A stretch of 64,000 bases of DNA from CAYMYN01 sp964394665 (GCA_964394665.1 CAYMYN010000014.1:47581-111580), one strand, 5' to 3'. Shown: positions 8,301 to 19,251, counted from the first letter of the stretch. Notes: generated from the letters alone by a model not told the origin. Numbers and translations are program-made.

Positions 8301-11300
8301 ATGAACGCGAGCGCGAACCCGACGGGATCCGTCGCACGGGTGCCCAGGCGCGGACCGCGCGCCTGGCTGACGAGCTGCGCGCTGGCGCTCCTGCCCGTCG
8401 TTCAAGATCCCCCGCGCGAGGCCCCCCGGGGCATCGATCCCGTCGAGCGCGAGTGGACCATCCGGCGCTGGGCCCTCGAGCCGCGCGAGCACGCGCAGGA
8501 GCTCGTCGAGGCCGCGGCCTCGGCAGACTGGGAGCGGCGGCAGGCGGCCCTCGAAGCGCTGCTGCGCGCCGGGCCGGCCGCCCTCGGGGCGCGACACCGG
8601 GAGGCGATCCGCGCCGCCCTCGCCGATGCCCATCCCAACGTGCGCGCCACGGCCCTGGCGGCGGCCGCGCGGGCGGGGCTGGAGCTCGAGGCGGAGCGGC
8701 TCGCGATCCTCGCGACCGATCCGTGGCCGGAGGTGCGGCACGAGCTCGCGCGTTTCGTCGCCCGCGCGCCCGGAGCGCCCGGCACGGTCGAAGCGTTGGG
8801 CGTGTTGCTCGCCGCCGACGATCCGCGCCTGGTGCGGGCCGCGCGCCGCGCCGCGTTGCAGTTCGCCTTCGCGGGGCTCGACCCGCCCCTCGACCTGGCG
8901 GCGGCGACGCGCGCGCCGGAGGGTTTCCTCTCGGCCCTCGAGCTCCTGGCGCGCGGGGCGCAGCCGGGGCGTTGGTTCGGACCCCTCGTGGAGTCCACCT
9001 CCGCCTTCGAACCCCGCGAGCGCGAGACACGGGTGGGGCTGATCCTGGCGGCCTTCGGGATCTTCGAGGGCTGGGATCCGGAGAGGGTCGTGCATGGCTG
9101 GCTGGGCACTCCGGGCGACGATCCGGACCTCGAGGGCCGGGCCCGCGGCCTGCGCCTGGCCGCGGCCGAGGCCCGCGGCCGGCGCGGGCCGCCGGCCCCC
9201 GATCCGGGCGCCTGCTTCTGGTGGCCGGGTGAAGCCGTCCCCGCCGCGATCTTCGGGGGCGCGGCGGCCGCCGCCGACGCCCTGGCGCGCGGCGCGAAGC
9301 CCCGGCCGTTGCCCGAGTTCCCCTTCAGCTCCGCAGGGCTGCTGCCGAGCGAACTCGAACGCGCGGCCGCGGCGGGGATCGCGTTGCCCGAGGCCGCCGA
9401 GCGCTTGCTCGAGGCTGCCCTCCTGCTGGCGGACTCCGAACCCTCGTCCCTGGCGAATGCCCTGCGCGGCGCCGGCGACGATCTGGCCGAGTCCTTCTGG
9501 CTCGGAGTCGCCTCGAAGGCCCGCTTCTGGCAACGCGCGGAGCTCGCGCACTGGTGGCGGAGCTCCACCCCGCGCGTGCGCGCCGCGTTTCTCGGTGCCG
9601 TGGCCCAGACCTTCGCCCGCTCCGGCGACCTCGTCGCGCGGCGCACGCTGGTGGAGGCCCTCGGCGACGATGACCCGGCCCTGCGCCGCATCGCCTTCGG
9701 TGCCCTGGCGCGCGCGGAGGATGCGCGGCCCTTCGCGCAGGAGTTGGTCGAGTCCTGGCGCCGCGAGGACGATGCGACGCGTTCCGTGCGTCTGCGGGAC
9801 CTCCCGCGCGCCGTCGCGCTCGAGGCCTTCCGCGACGAGCTCGTCGAGCAGTGGGAGAGCGGGCGCCCGCGCCAGGTGGCGGTGCTCGAGCTCCTGCGGC
9901 CGTTCGGTCCCGACGCCGAGCTCGCCGCGCGCGCGGGCGCTTGGTTCGAGGCGGAGCTCGCGGCGCTCGAGCGAGAGGCCGCCGCGCGCGCCGAGGATCC
10001 GGCGCTCGACTTCGCGCCGCGTTCCGGACGCCCGGCCGAGACCGAGCGCGAGGGCCACTCCAAGGCCCTGGCCGCGCTGTATGCAGCCCTGGCGGGGGAG
10101 GCCGGCCTGGAGCAGCTCGAGCGTTGGCTCGAGCGCGCCGAGCCGGTCTCGCTCGAGGTCGCCAAGGTGCTCGTGAACCTCATGGCGCGCCGCGCCCAGG
10201 GGCGTGCACGCCTGGTGGGCTGGCTGGAGCCCCCGCGCCGGACGCGGTTGCGGGTCGAGGCCGCCCTCGGACTGCTCGGGGAACGGGAGGCGTTGCTGGC
10301 GCCCGAGGGGAGCGACTCCGGCGGCGGGTCCGCGGGGACGCTCGCCGAGCGCGCCAGCGCGCTCCTGATCGAACGCTACCCGCGCTGCGACCAGCCCCTG
10401 CGGGCGCGCATCCTCGGCAGCCTCGCGGGCTACACCCATCTCCCCGCGGTGCGCGCGCGCCTGGTCGAGACCGCGCTCGGCGTAGGGTTCGACGGCGCGG
10501 AGCGCCTGCGTGCCCTCGACTCGCTCGAGCGCGGCGCCCGGGTGGAATCCGCCCGGGCCTCGGGCCTACGCGACGCGATCGAAGTCCACCTGGTCGAGGT
10601 GCTCGAGACCTCGGTCGACGTGGACGTGCGCCGCGCCGTCGTCGAGGCGCTCGGGCGCAGCGGCGGCGAGCGCGCGAGCCAGGCCCTCGAGGAGCTGGCC
10701 GCCCTGCCGCGCGGTGCTCCGCGACGGGAGTACGTCGAGGACCGCCTGCTGCCCGCGCGGGCGCGCATCGGCCGCGCGCCGGGCCTCGAGCGCGAGGTGT
10801 GGGCCGCTCCGCGCGCGGCGGCGGCCGGAGAGCTGCGCGCGCGCTTCGCCGGACGGCGCCTCTCGAGCCGCGAGTTCGACTACCGCGCCGAACTCGAGGC
10901 CGCCATGCACCTCGCCGCCGCGGGGCGTCTGGAGGCCATGCTCGCCGCCGAGCGTTGGTGGGAGCTCGACGCGCGGTTCCTCTCCCTGCTCGGCGAGCGC
11001 CTGTTCACCTCGCCGAACGCGGCCGTGCGCGCGCGGGCCGCGGAGCTCGTGCGCGCGGCGCGCATCGGCCTCGAGGGCGAGGGCTCCGCGCCCGACCGCG
11101 AGCCACTCCTCGTCGCGGCCCGCGCGCGCCTCGCCCGCGCGGCCTTCGAGGGCCAGCGTCCTGCCGACGCATTGGGCGACGTCGAGGAGCTGCTGCTCGC
11201 CTGGCGCCTCGCTGAGCTCGGCCCACGGGAGCTCTTCGCGCCCCTGGGGCCCTGGGCGCCGGACGCGGGCCGCGATCCGCTGGCCTGGCTCGAAGCGAGC

Positions 11301-11447
11301 GTGTTGCAGGCCCGCGCCCACGCCGCCCTGGATCGCGGCGAGTCGGAGCCCGCGCGCGCCCTGGCCCGGGAGGCCGGCGCGCGGCTGGGGTCCTCGGAGC
11401 GCGCCCGCGCCCAGCAGGAACGGTTGCTCGCCCGCCTGGCGGAGTGA
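8301..11447 (+). CDS. Large HEAT-repeat protein, probably exported
   Basis: 1048 aa, starting one base after the nnrD stop (TGAGATG), so it probably belongs to the same transcription unit. After a basic N-terminus there is a hydrophobic segment (about residues 19-33, AWLTSCALALLPVV) that may be a signal peptide. The rest is Ala/Leu/Glu/Arg-rich helical sequence with repeated units such as ADWERRQAALEALLRAGPAAL, ALADAHPNVRATALAAAARAG and VDVDVRRAVVEALGRSGGERA, the HEAT or PBS-lyase-like pattern. Such solenoids bind proteins; no catalytic motif is seen. The partner is unknown. Confidence 0.82.
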   Translation: MNASANPTGSVARVPRRGPRAWLTSCALALLPVVQDPPREAPRGIDPVEREWTIRRWALEPREHAQELVEAAASADWERRQAALEALLRAGPAALGARHREAIRAALADAHPNVRATALAAAARAGLELEAERLAILATDPWPEVRHELARFVARAPGAPGTVEALGVLLAADDPRLVRAARRAALQFAFAGLDPPLDLAAATRAPEGFLSALELLARGAQPGRWFGPLVESTSAFEPRERETRVGLILAAFGIFEGWDPERVVHGWLGTPGDDPDLEGRARGLRLAAAEARGRRGPPAPDPGACFWWPGEAVPAAIFGGAAAAADALARGAKPRPLPEFPFSSAGLLPSELERAAAAGIALPEAAERLLEAALLLADSEPSSLANALRGAGDDLAESFWLGVASKARFWQRAELAHWWRSSTPRVRAAFLGAVAQTFARSGDLVARRTLVEALGDDDPALRRIAFGALARAEDARPFAQELVESWRREDDATRSVRLRDLPRAVALEAFRDELVEQWESGRPRQVAVLELLRPFGPDAELAARAGAWFEAELAALEREAAARAEDPALDFAPRSGRPAETEREGHSKALAALYAALAGEAGLEQLERWLERAEPVSLEVAKVLVNLMARRAQGRARLVGWLEPPRRTRLRVEAALGLLGEREALLAPEGSDSGGGSAGTLAERASALLIERYPRCDQPLRARILGSLAGYTHLPAVRARLVETALGVGFDGAERLRALDSLERGARVESARASGLRDAIEVHLVEVLETSVDVDVRRAVVEALGRSGGERASQALEELAALPRGAPRREYVEDRLLPARARIGRAPGLEREVWAAPRAAAAGELRARFAGRRLSSREFDYRAELEAAMHLAAAGRLEAMLAAERWWELDARFLSLLGERLFTSPNAAVRARAAELVRAARIGLEGEGSAPDREPLLVAARARLARAAFEGQRPADALGDVEELLLAWRLAELGPRELFAPLGPWAPDAGRDPLAWLEASVLQARAHAALDRGESEPARALAREAGARLGSSERARAQQERLLARLAE

Positions 11448-11482
11448 GGGCGCGCGCGGCTCGACCCTCGCGCGCCTGCCGG

Positions 11483-11488
11483 TACCCT
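11483..11488 (+). promoter_or_regulatory. Candidate -10 element (TACCCT) of thyX, leaderless spacing
   Basis: TACCCT ends 7 nt before the ATG at 11496, the same distance as between the tRNA-Ser -10 and the mature tRNA end. There is no Shine-Dalgarno between them. Confidence 0.55.
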
Positions 11489-11495
11489 GGGCGCC

Positions 11496-12284
11496 ATGTC
11501 CACCGCCCGCCTCGACGCGCCCGCCGGGGCCATCCCCACCCTCGACGACGACCTGGGCTTCGTGGCCCTGGTCGACCGCATGCGCGAGGATCCGCCGCTC
11601 AAGGTGGTCAACAGCGCGCGCATCTCCTACCAGGCCGAGAAGCAGGCCTTCGATTCCAAGGACGCCAAGCTGTGCGAGTTCCTGTGGACCCACGGCCACA
11701 CCTCGCCCTTCCGCCACAGCTTCTACACCTTCCACTGGAAGGCACCGCTGTTCGTCTTCCGCCAGGCCTTCAAGTATCAGGTCGGCAGCGGCTGGCGCAC
11801 CTACGAGGTCGAGGGCGAGACCGTCTCGCTCGAGGTCTTCGACGTGCTCTTCGACACCGACAAGGGCTGCTCGTGGAACGAGGTTTCGGGCCGCTACGTG
11901 ACCTGGTCGCCCGAGTTCTACGTGCCGCGCCGCATGCGCGCCAATCCGTCCCACGGCAACAAACAGGCGTCGGTCGACCTGCCGCCCGAGTTCGACCACG
12001 GGGGCGAGCGCGAAGCGATGTTGGCCGAGTGCGCCGAGGCCTTCCGGCTCTACGAGCGACGCATCGCGCGCGGCGTGGCGAAGGAGCTCGCGCGCATGCT
12101 CCTGCCCCAGAACCTCTACAGCCAGGCCTACTGGACCGTGTCGCTGCAGGGCATCCTGCACTTCCTCGAGCAACGCCTGAAGCCCGACGCCCAGTACGAG
12201 ATCCGCCGCTACGCCCTGGCGATCCACGAACTGGTCAAGCCCGACCTGGAACGCCTCGGTGTGCGCTGGGAAGGCCTGCCCTGA
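11496..12284 (+). CDS. thyX: FAD-dependent thymidylate synthase (ThyX), variant signature
   Basis: 262 aa. ThyX converts dUMP to dTMP with methylene-tetrahydrofolate, NADPH and FAD. Family features are present: ARISYQ near residue 41, HGHTSPFRHSFYTFHWKAPLFVFRQ (about 66-90), NEVSGRY (128-134), PEFYVP, NKQAS, LLPQNLYSQAYWTVSLQGILHFLEQRL and YEIRRYALAI. The hallmark RHRxxSxNExSxRY motif is altered: RHR reads KYQ (93-95), and about 28 residues are inserted between the motif Ser (98) and NE (128). The fold is probably ThyX, but active-site chemistry may differ. No thyA is visible in the window. Confidence 0.88.
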   Translation: MSTARLDAPAGAIPTLDDDLGFVALVDRMREDPPLKVVNSARISYQAEKQAFDSKDAKLCEFLWTHGHTSPFRHSFYTFHWKAPLFVFRQAFKYQVGSGWRTYEVEGETVSLEVFDVLFDTDKGCSWNEVSGRYVTWSPEFYVPRRMRANPSHGNKQASVDLPPEFDHGGEREAMLAECAEAFRLYERRIARGVAKELARMLLPQNLYSQAYWTVSLQGILHFLEQRLKPDAQYEIRRYALAIHELVKPDLERLGVRWEGLP

Positions 12285-12466
12285 CCCGTTCGCGATCCGT
12301 GCCCCAGCGAAGCGGTCCCCAATGGGCGAAGTACATCGGACCCACTCGGGCGCCCTGGACTCGCGGGATTCCACGCTTTCCAGCCCAGGAGTCACTCGAC
12401 GTGCGCTCGGAGGCCCCATCCTCCGGCTACCCGCCGGCATCGAGGGCTAGTTCCCCATTCTGCGCG

Positions 12467-12508
12467 GGCTTGTCCCTCTAGGCTTGTCCCTCTAGGCTTG
12501 TCCCTCTA
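12467..12508 (+). repeat. Three perfect 14-bp tandem repeats (GGCTTGTCCCTCTA)
   Basis: Units at 12467-12480, 12481-12494 and 12495-12508 are identical and contiguous, ending 28 nt before the ATG of the next gene. They fall at the left border of the lower-G+C patch. The 252 bp between thyX and that gene hold no other recognisable feature. Confidence 0.9.
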
Positions 12509-12536
12509 GTTGGGGGCTTCTTTCGCGGAGCCGAGC

Positions 12537-13001
12537 ATGCTCGATCGATTCTCTGCTGTGGCCGTGACCTGCGCGCTCTCTTCCTTTCTCGTTCTCGGGT
12601 TCCGCCCGGTCGACGAAGATCCCCCTACAGAGCCGCCGCCGGCGAACGCATGCGAGTGCCCAGCGGACTCAGCCGCAGAGACCTACGACTGTCCCGGCGC
12701 CGTGATGGAGTCGGCCACCGTGACCCCGCTAGAGGTCGGCAACTGTGCAGTGCCTCCGTGCGACCCGCAAGCGTGCAGGTTCCAGTACTCGCTGTCGGTG
12801 ACGTGGGAGGAGTCCGTTGACCGGTGGGTGGTCCTCAACGGAGAAGTACGAGCCCACGGTCATGGTCTGGTTACGACTGTGAATCCGGCCCCTGTCAGTG
12901 TCGCGTGTGGCAATCAGCAGATCATCGCAGTGGGGACGGGTACTCAGCCCTGCGCGGAAGTCATGGTGGCATGTTGGAACTGCCATGGCGCCGGGCAGTG
13001 A
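12537..13001 (+). CDS. Cys-rich exported protein of unknown function
   Basis: 154 aa, not recognised. It starts MLDRFSAVAVTCALSSFLVLGF, a plausible signal peptide, followed by a Pro/Glu stretch and about ten cysteines in the mature part (CECPADS, CPGAVM, NCAVPPCDPQACRF, CGNQQ, CAEVMVACWNCHGAG). The paired cysteines suggest disulfides outside the cytoplasm. The C-terminal CWNCHG contains CxxCH, but a single haem site at the extreme end is doubtful. Base composition is visibly lower in G+C than in neighbours and codon use is less GC-biased, hinting at transfer. The ATG at 12537 was chosen because it precedes the signal peptide. Confidence 0.6.
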   Translation: MLDRFSAVAVTCALSSFLVLGFRPVDEDPPTEPPPANACECPADSAAETYDCPGAVMESATVTPLEVGNCAVPPCDPQACRFQYSLSVTWEESVDRWVVLNGEVRAHGHGLVTTVNPAPVSVACGNQQIIAVGTGTQPCAEVMVACWNCHGAGQ

Positions 13002-13077
13002 GCGCTGCTCGGGTCCGAAAGGGCCTGGATGTGTCCCACACACGCTCGGGTAGCCGGAGATGCAAGAGGTAGGCTCC

Positions 13078-13773
13078 ATGTCTAGAGTTCGCGTGATGAA
13101 GTTGACGGCCCTGGGCGTCGTTCTGCTGCTTCTCCTCGGCGTTGCGAGGTTCGCGATGCTAGAGCGAGGCACGAGTTCCTCTGCGGGCAGTGTCGACGTT
13201 GCGCCCCAGCACGAGTTGGTTCGCGACGACACCGTCAAGCTCCTGCCAACGGCGGAGCTTGCTCGGCAGGTCGTCCCGGGCGGAGAGCCCCCTCCGAGTG
13301 TAGAAGAAGGAGCACTTGCACGAGAGAGCATGGCCGTTCCTCCGGCGCGTCTATCGAGCAGCGATCCCTTTCATGGTGGTACCCAGTTCGGCACGGTGGG
13401 GGACATCGTGCAGAGCCGCAATTACAACCCGGGAGGGGTGAAGCTGGGGCGTGAACGCCTGGAGGAACTCTCCGAACTGCTACGGTCCCTGGAGGCGGAC
13501 CACGAACTCCTCATGAAGGAGATCGGCAGGTCACGGGATGCCGAGATCGACCGGCGCATCGCCGCAGGGAATTACGTTCAGCAACCGCCTGTGGGGACCG
13601 GCGGTTTTCGACCCGGGCCAGGGAACATCGCCCACGTGCGCACCGATGCCGTGCTCGGTCGCATAGCAGTCTCCTTCGCACCCTCTGACGTTCCGGAAGT
13701 GGCTGAGGCGTTCGCCAATCGGGCGGCCTTCCTCCAGGAGGCCGAGTACCTGCTCAAGTCCTTCTTCTACTAG
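13078..13773 (+). CDS. Membrane-anchored protein of unknown function
   Basis: 231 aa, not recognised. ATG 13078 is preferred over ATG 13060 because AGAGG lies 8 nt before it, whereas the only purine run before 13060 is too close. An N-terminal helix (about residues 9-25, TALGVVLLLLLGVARFA) anchors an otherwise hydrophilic protein. A central segment with LERLEELSELLRSLEADHELLMKEIGRSRDAEIDRRI character is likely helical or coiled coil. Composition is again lower in G+C than the surroundings and matches the preceding gene, 76 bp away, so the two probably arrived or function together. Confidence 0.6.
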   Translation: MSRVRVMKLTALGVVLLLLLGVARFAMLERGTSSSAGSVDVAPQHELVRDDTVKLLPTAELARQVVPGGEPPPSVEEGALARESMAVPPARLSSSDPFHGGTQFGTVGDIVQSRNYNPGGVKLGRERLEELSELLRSLEADHELLMKEIGRSRDAEIDRRIAAGNYVQQPPVGTGGFRPGPGNIAHVRTDAVLGRIAVSFAPSDVPEVAEAFANRAAFLQEAEYLLKSFFY

Positions 13774-14013
13774 GCGACAGGAGAATGAGGCTCTGCGCGG
13801 CGCGCGCACCCACGCCGAGCCCTCTAGCAAGGCTCCGCGCCCCACTCCCGGCCTGCTTCGGGGAGCCACGCGTCAAGAGGCGGTCGACTGGGCGAGCCTT
13901 CGTCGGTATGCGGCCGGCCCCCCCGGAGCGCGAAGCCAAGACACTCCGGACTGAACCGGGGGCGGGAGCGCCGCGTTCTGGGCCCCGGCCTTGTCCGGGA
14001 CGCGCCTGCGCCC

Positions 14014-14874
14014 ATGATGGGGCGCACCATGGGAACCGTTCCTCGACCCCTCGCCGCGAGCCTGCTGTCCGCTTCCCTCGTCCTCGCGGCCCTCTTCGGC
14101 GCGACGCCGAGCCAAGAACCCGGGCCGCCCGCGCCCGTCGACGAGGGACAGCGCAGGCTCGAGGAGGCCTTCCTGGCCCAGGGCCTGCGGGTCGACCTGC
14201 GGGCGGGCATCGTGGCCGTACCGTGCGAGGTCGGCGTGCGCGAGGACCTGCTCGAGTACCTGCTCGTCGGCGAACACGGCGCCTCGCACGAGAGCCTGCT
14301 GTTCACCGACGTTGTGCCGAGCGTGCTCAACGCGGTGCTGCTCGCCCTGGGCGCCGAGCCGGGCCACAACGCGAGCTGGATCCCGCGCGATCCGCCGCCC
14401 GCGGCGGAGGAGTTGGCGGCCGGGATCCCGCGCTATCAGGTGACCCTGCCCCAGGGCGACGGGTTCTATCTCTACGTCGCCTGGCGCAAGGGCGAGGAGC
14501 GCTACTTCTATCGGCTCGAGGACCTGGTCGGGAATCTCGAGACCGGCCGCGGCCTCGAGCGGCACGCCTTCGTCTACCTCGGCTCGCGCATGATCACGCC
14601 GCGGCCCGGCGCGCCGGAGGCCTTCGCGGCCGACCTCGAGGGCAACCTCATCAACCTGTCCTTCTTCCGCTCGGGGAACACGCTGTTCACCGCCGCCGTG
14701 CCCGAGGCCGTCGAGCAGACCATCTGGTTGCCGAACGCGCTGCTGTTGCCGCCGCGGGGATCGGACGTGCACCTCCTGATCTCGGCCCAGCGCCTGGATT
14801 GCCCGCCCGCGCGTTTCGCCGATCACCTGCCCAGCGTCGAGGCGCGTTCGGAGCGACGCACGGGGGGGCGCTGA
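14014..14874 (+). CDS. YdjY domain-containing exported protein
   Basis: 286 aa. A signal peptide (about 1-32, ending near LFGATPSQ) leads to a YdjY-like domain: GIVAVPCEVGVREDLLEYLLVGEHGASHESLLFTD, then SVLNAVLLALGAEPG and a downstream VAWRKGEERYFYRLEDLV. This domain is common in planctomycete exported proteins and its role is unknown. The ATG at 14014 could be replaced by the Met at 14029, both before the signal peptide. The stop is immediately followed by the next gene's GTG, so the two are one unit. The 240 bp upstream show no recognisable element. Confidence 0.75.
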   Translation: MMGRTMGTVPRPLAASLLSASLVLAALFGATPSQEPGPPAPVDEGQRRLEEAFLAQGLRVDLRAGIVAVPCEVGVREDLLEYLLVGEHGASHESLLFTDVVPSVLNAVLLALGAEPGHNASWIPRDPPPAAEELAAGIPRYQVTLPQGDGFYLYVAWRKGEERYFYRLEDLVGNLETGRGLERHAFVYLGSRMITPRPGAPEAFAADLEGNLINLSFFRSGNTLFTAAVPEAVEQTIWLPNALLLPPRGSDVHLLISAQRLDCPPARFADHLPSVEARSERRTGGR

Positions 14875-15933
14875 GTGGGGGAGGGTGCGCTGGCGGGGCT
14901 CGAGCGACCGGTCCGCGTCCGCGTGCGGCGCACGGTCGCCGCGTTGGCCTTCGCGCGCGCCAGTGAAGCGCTGCTCGTCGGCGCGGGCGCCCTGATCCTG
15001 TGCTTGGCGGCCCTCGTCGCCTGCGGCGCGGCGCTGCGCGGCGTGCCGCCCTGGGCGGCGGCCCTGGGGTGCGCGGCCTTCGCCGCCGCGACCTGGTGGG
15101 CCGAACATCGGCCGCGACCGGACACCGTGGCCTTGCGCATCGACCGACGCCTGGGCTTCGACGGCGCGCTCGTCACCGCCTTCGAGAGCGAGAGCGCGCC
15201 GCGCCGCGGCGAGCTCGCGCGCGCCCTCTCGCGGCGCGTCGCCGCGGCCCTGCCCCTGCGCAAGGCCCTGCGTGCGGCCCTGCCGCCCTCGCTGGCGCTC
15301 GCCGCGTTTCCCCTGGGGTGCCTGGCCCTGCTCGCCCTCGCGCGGGGCCGGGCCGAGGAGCCGGGCGGTGCGCGCAGCGCCGCGGCCGTGGGGGGCATCG
15401 CCCTGGGCGAGATCGGGGAGCTGGCCGAGCACCTGCTCGCCGACCCCGAGCTGCTCGACCCGGCGGAACGCGCCGAGGTGCTCGAGCTCGCCGCGCGGGC
15501 CGCGGCCCTCGCCCGCGAGCCCGGGTCCGACGCGGCGCAGGAGTTCCTCGCCCAGGCCGCCCTCGAGGTCGAGCGCCTGGCCCGCGAGCTGCCCCTCGAC
15601 CGGGAAGCCACCCGCGCGCGCCTCGAACGGGCCGAGGCGGCGGCCGAGGCGGCCCTGGCCCACGCCGATCGGCCCGAGCCCCCGACCGGGGCCGCGCCCG
15701 GCGGCGAGCCGGGGGCCGGGGACGGCGGCACCCTGGCGCCAGCGGGCGCGGGCGGCACAATATCCGCCCTCGATCCCGGGCCCCTCGATCCCGCCGGGGG
15801 GGCGGGAGCGAGCTCCGTGGTCCCCAGCGGCGTCGAGGCCGGACTCGTCGGCGGGCCCTGGTGGAGCGCGCGGGACGGGGACCTGGTGCGGCGCTGGGTC
15901 GAAGCCCGGCGCGCCCAGGCCGAGGCCCGCTAG
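14875..15933 (+). CDS. Membrane protein of unknown function (DUF4175-like N-terminus)
   Basis: 352 aa from a GTG directly abutting the YdjY-gene stop. Three hydrophobic segments can be seen (about residues 34-55, 58-75 and 140-160), separated by ALRIDRRLGFDGALVTAFESE. That motif resembles the region following the helices in DUF4175-type and related proteins, so the match is tentative. The C-terminal 200 residues are Ala/Glu/Arg-rich helical sequence ending in a Gly/Pro-rich low-complexity tail. It may partner the YdjY-like protein in the envelope. Confidence 0.65.
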   Translation: MGEGALAGLERPVRVRVRRTVAALAFARASEALLVGAGALILCLAALVACGAALRGVPPWAAALGCAAFAAATWWAEHRPRPDTVALRIDRRLGFDGALVTAFESESAPRRGELARALSRRVAAALPLRKALRAALPPSLALAAFPLGCLALLALARGRAEEPGGARSAAAVGGIALGEIGELAEHLLADPELLDPAERAEVLELAARAAALAREPGSDAAQEFLAQAALEVERLARELPLDREATRARLERAEAAAEAALAHADRPEPPTGAAPGGEPGAGDGGTLAPAGAGGTISALDPGPLDPAGGAGASSVVPSGVEAGLVGGPWWSARDGDLVRRWVEARRAQAEAR

Positions 15934-15955
15934 CCGCTCCCCCACGCCCCCCGCC

Positions 15956-17173
15956 ATGCCCCAACCCGACCGAACGCGTGGACCCGCGGGCCTGTGGCTC
16001 GTCGGTGGCCGCGGCGCGATCTCGACCTGCGTCGCCTACGGGCTCGCCGGCTGCCTCGAAGGCCTGCTGGAGCCGGTGGGCATCGCCACCGAGGCCGACC
16101 CGCTGCGGCGCCTGCCCCTCGTGCCGCTCGAATCGATCGTGCTCGGCGGGGCGGACGTGTGCCGCCGCAGCCTGACCGACTCCGCCGCCGAGCTCGTGCG
16201 CTCGGGCGTGTTGCCGGCCGAGGTCGTCACGGCGGGAGCGCGGCGCGTCGCGGCCTACGAAGCGAGCCTCGTGCCCGGGTTGCTCGACGAACCCGAGACG
16301 GGCCTGGGCGACATCGATCCACGCGCGGCGGGCCTGGGCAGCGCCTCGCCGCGCGAGCAGATCGCGCGCGTGCAGGCCGACCTCGACGCCTTCCGGCGCG
16401 CGGGCGGACTCGAGCGCGTGGTCGTCGTGAACGTCGCCAGCACCGAGGTCTGGCGCGAGGAACGGCCCGAGTGGGCCTCGCTGGCGCTCTTCGAGCAGGC
16501 GCTCGACGCGGGTCGCGCGCAGCCCGCCTCGATCCTCTACGCCTACGCGACCCTCGCCGCCGGCCACGCGTACGTCAACTTCACGCCCAGCCGCGGCTCG
16601 TCGATCCCGGCCCTGCGCGAGCTCGCGCGCGCGCGCGGCGTGCCCCACGCGGGCAGCGACGGCAAGACCGGGGAAACGCTGGTCAAGACCGCCCTGGCGC
16701 CGATGTTCCGCGCGCGGGCGCTGAAGGTGCTCACCTGGCAGGGCTACAACATGCTCGGCAACCGCGACGGCGAAGTGCTGCGCGACCCGGCGCACAAGGC
16801 GAGCAAGCTGCGCAACAAGGACGACGCCCTGCGCGGCATCCTGGGGGACCCGGACACCCACACGCACGTCGGCATCGACTACGTGCCCTCCTTGTCGGAC
16901 TGGAAGACGGCCTGGGACTTCGTGCACTTCGAGGGTTTCCTCGGCGCGCGCATGAGCCTGCAGTTCACGTGGATGGGGAGCGACTCGGCCCTGGCCGCGC
17001 CGCTCGTGATCGATCTGTTCCGCTTGACCGAGCTGGCCGCGGCCGACGGCGTCGGCGGCGAGCTCGCGCACCTGGCGGGCTTCTTCAAGTCGCCGCTGGG
17101 CGGCGGCGACCCGAACTTCCACGTCCAACACGCCGCGCTCCTGCGCTACGCGCAGGAACGCCTCGAGCGCTGA
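15956..17173 (+). CDS. Inositol-3-phosphate synthase
   Basis: 405 aa. It starts with a Rossmann-like segment (GLWLVGGRGAISTCVAYGLAG) for NAD binding. Motifs shared with myo-inositol-1-phosphate synthases follow: VVVVNVASTE, YAYATLAAGHAYVNFTPS, HAGSDGKTGETLVKTALAPMF, VLTWQGYNMLGNRDG, KLRNKDDALRGILG, and HVGIDYVPSLSDWKTAWDFVHFEGFLG. The Lys residues in SDGKTGETLVKT and in the KLRNKD motif belong to the active site in this family. It makes 1D-myo-inositol 3-phosphate from glucose 6-phosphate, used for inositol lipids or osmolytes. ATG 15956 is 22 bp after the previous stop. Confidence 0.92.
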   Translation: MPQPDRTRGPAGLWLVGGRGAISTCVAYGLAGCLEGLLEPVGIATEADPLRRLPLVPLESIVLGGADVCRRSLTDSAAELVRSGVLPAEVVTAGARRVAAYEASLVPGLLDEPETGLGDIDPRAAGLGSASPREQIARVQADLDAFRRAGGLERVVVVNVASTEVWREERPEWASLALFEQALDAGRAQPASILYAYATLAAGHAYVNFTPSRGSSIPALRELARARGVPHAGSDGKTGETLVKTALAPMFRARALKVLTWQGYNMLGNRDGEVLRDPAHKASKLRNKDDALRGILGDPDTHTHVGIDYVPSLSDWKTAWDFVHFEGFLGARMSLQFTWMGSDSALAAPLVIDLFRLTELAAADGVGGELAHLAGFFKSPLGGGDPNFHVQHAALLRYAQERLER

Positions 17174-17183
17174 GCTCTCCGCC

Positions 17184-19096
<1,913 letters not shown>

Positions 19097-19097
<1 letters not shown>

Positions 19098-19138
19098 CGG
19101 GGCGCGGGCCCCGCGGCGTGCGGCTCGCCGGGCCCCGT
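19097..19138 (+). terminator. Hairpin after the M3 peptidase gene
   Basis: ACGGGGC (19097-19103) pairs with GCCCCGT (19132-19138), with further GC pairing inside. It begins at the peptidase stop codon. There is no T-run, so its role as a terminator is inferred from position. Confidence 0.4.
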
Positions 19139-19221
19139 CCGTCCCGCTCCCAGGACGGGTGCTCCGATTCCCCCTGCCCCGCCGGACACAGGTCCCGTGA
19201 CCGGGCGTATCCAGCGGGGTA

Positions 19222-19242
19222 GGGAGCGCGGACCGCGCTCCC
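19222..19242. repeat. Perfect inverted repeat GGGAGCGC-GGACC-GCGCTCCC
   Basis: An eight-base stem with a five-base loop just upstream of the small gene at 19252. It could be a hairpin in that gene's leader or a second terminator for the peptidase gene. Confidence 0.4.
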
Positions 19243-19251
19243 CGGCCATTC

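Noticed and set aside
12467..12508. 14-bp repeats as a CRISPR array
   Set aside because: The units are contiguous without spacers and there are no cas genes in the window.
12983..13000. CWNCHG at the end of the small exported protein as a cytochrome c haem site
   Set aside because: It is a single CxxCH at the extreme C-terminus with no axial-ligand region after it; disulfide use is more plausible.
13060..13080. ATG 13060 as the start of the membrane-anchored protein
   Set aside because: The purine run before it is too close to serve as ribosome site, whereas ATG 13078 has AGAGG at 8 nt.
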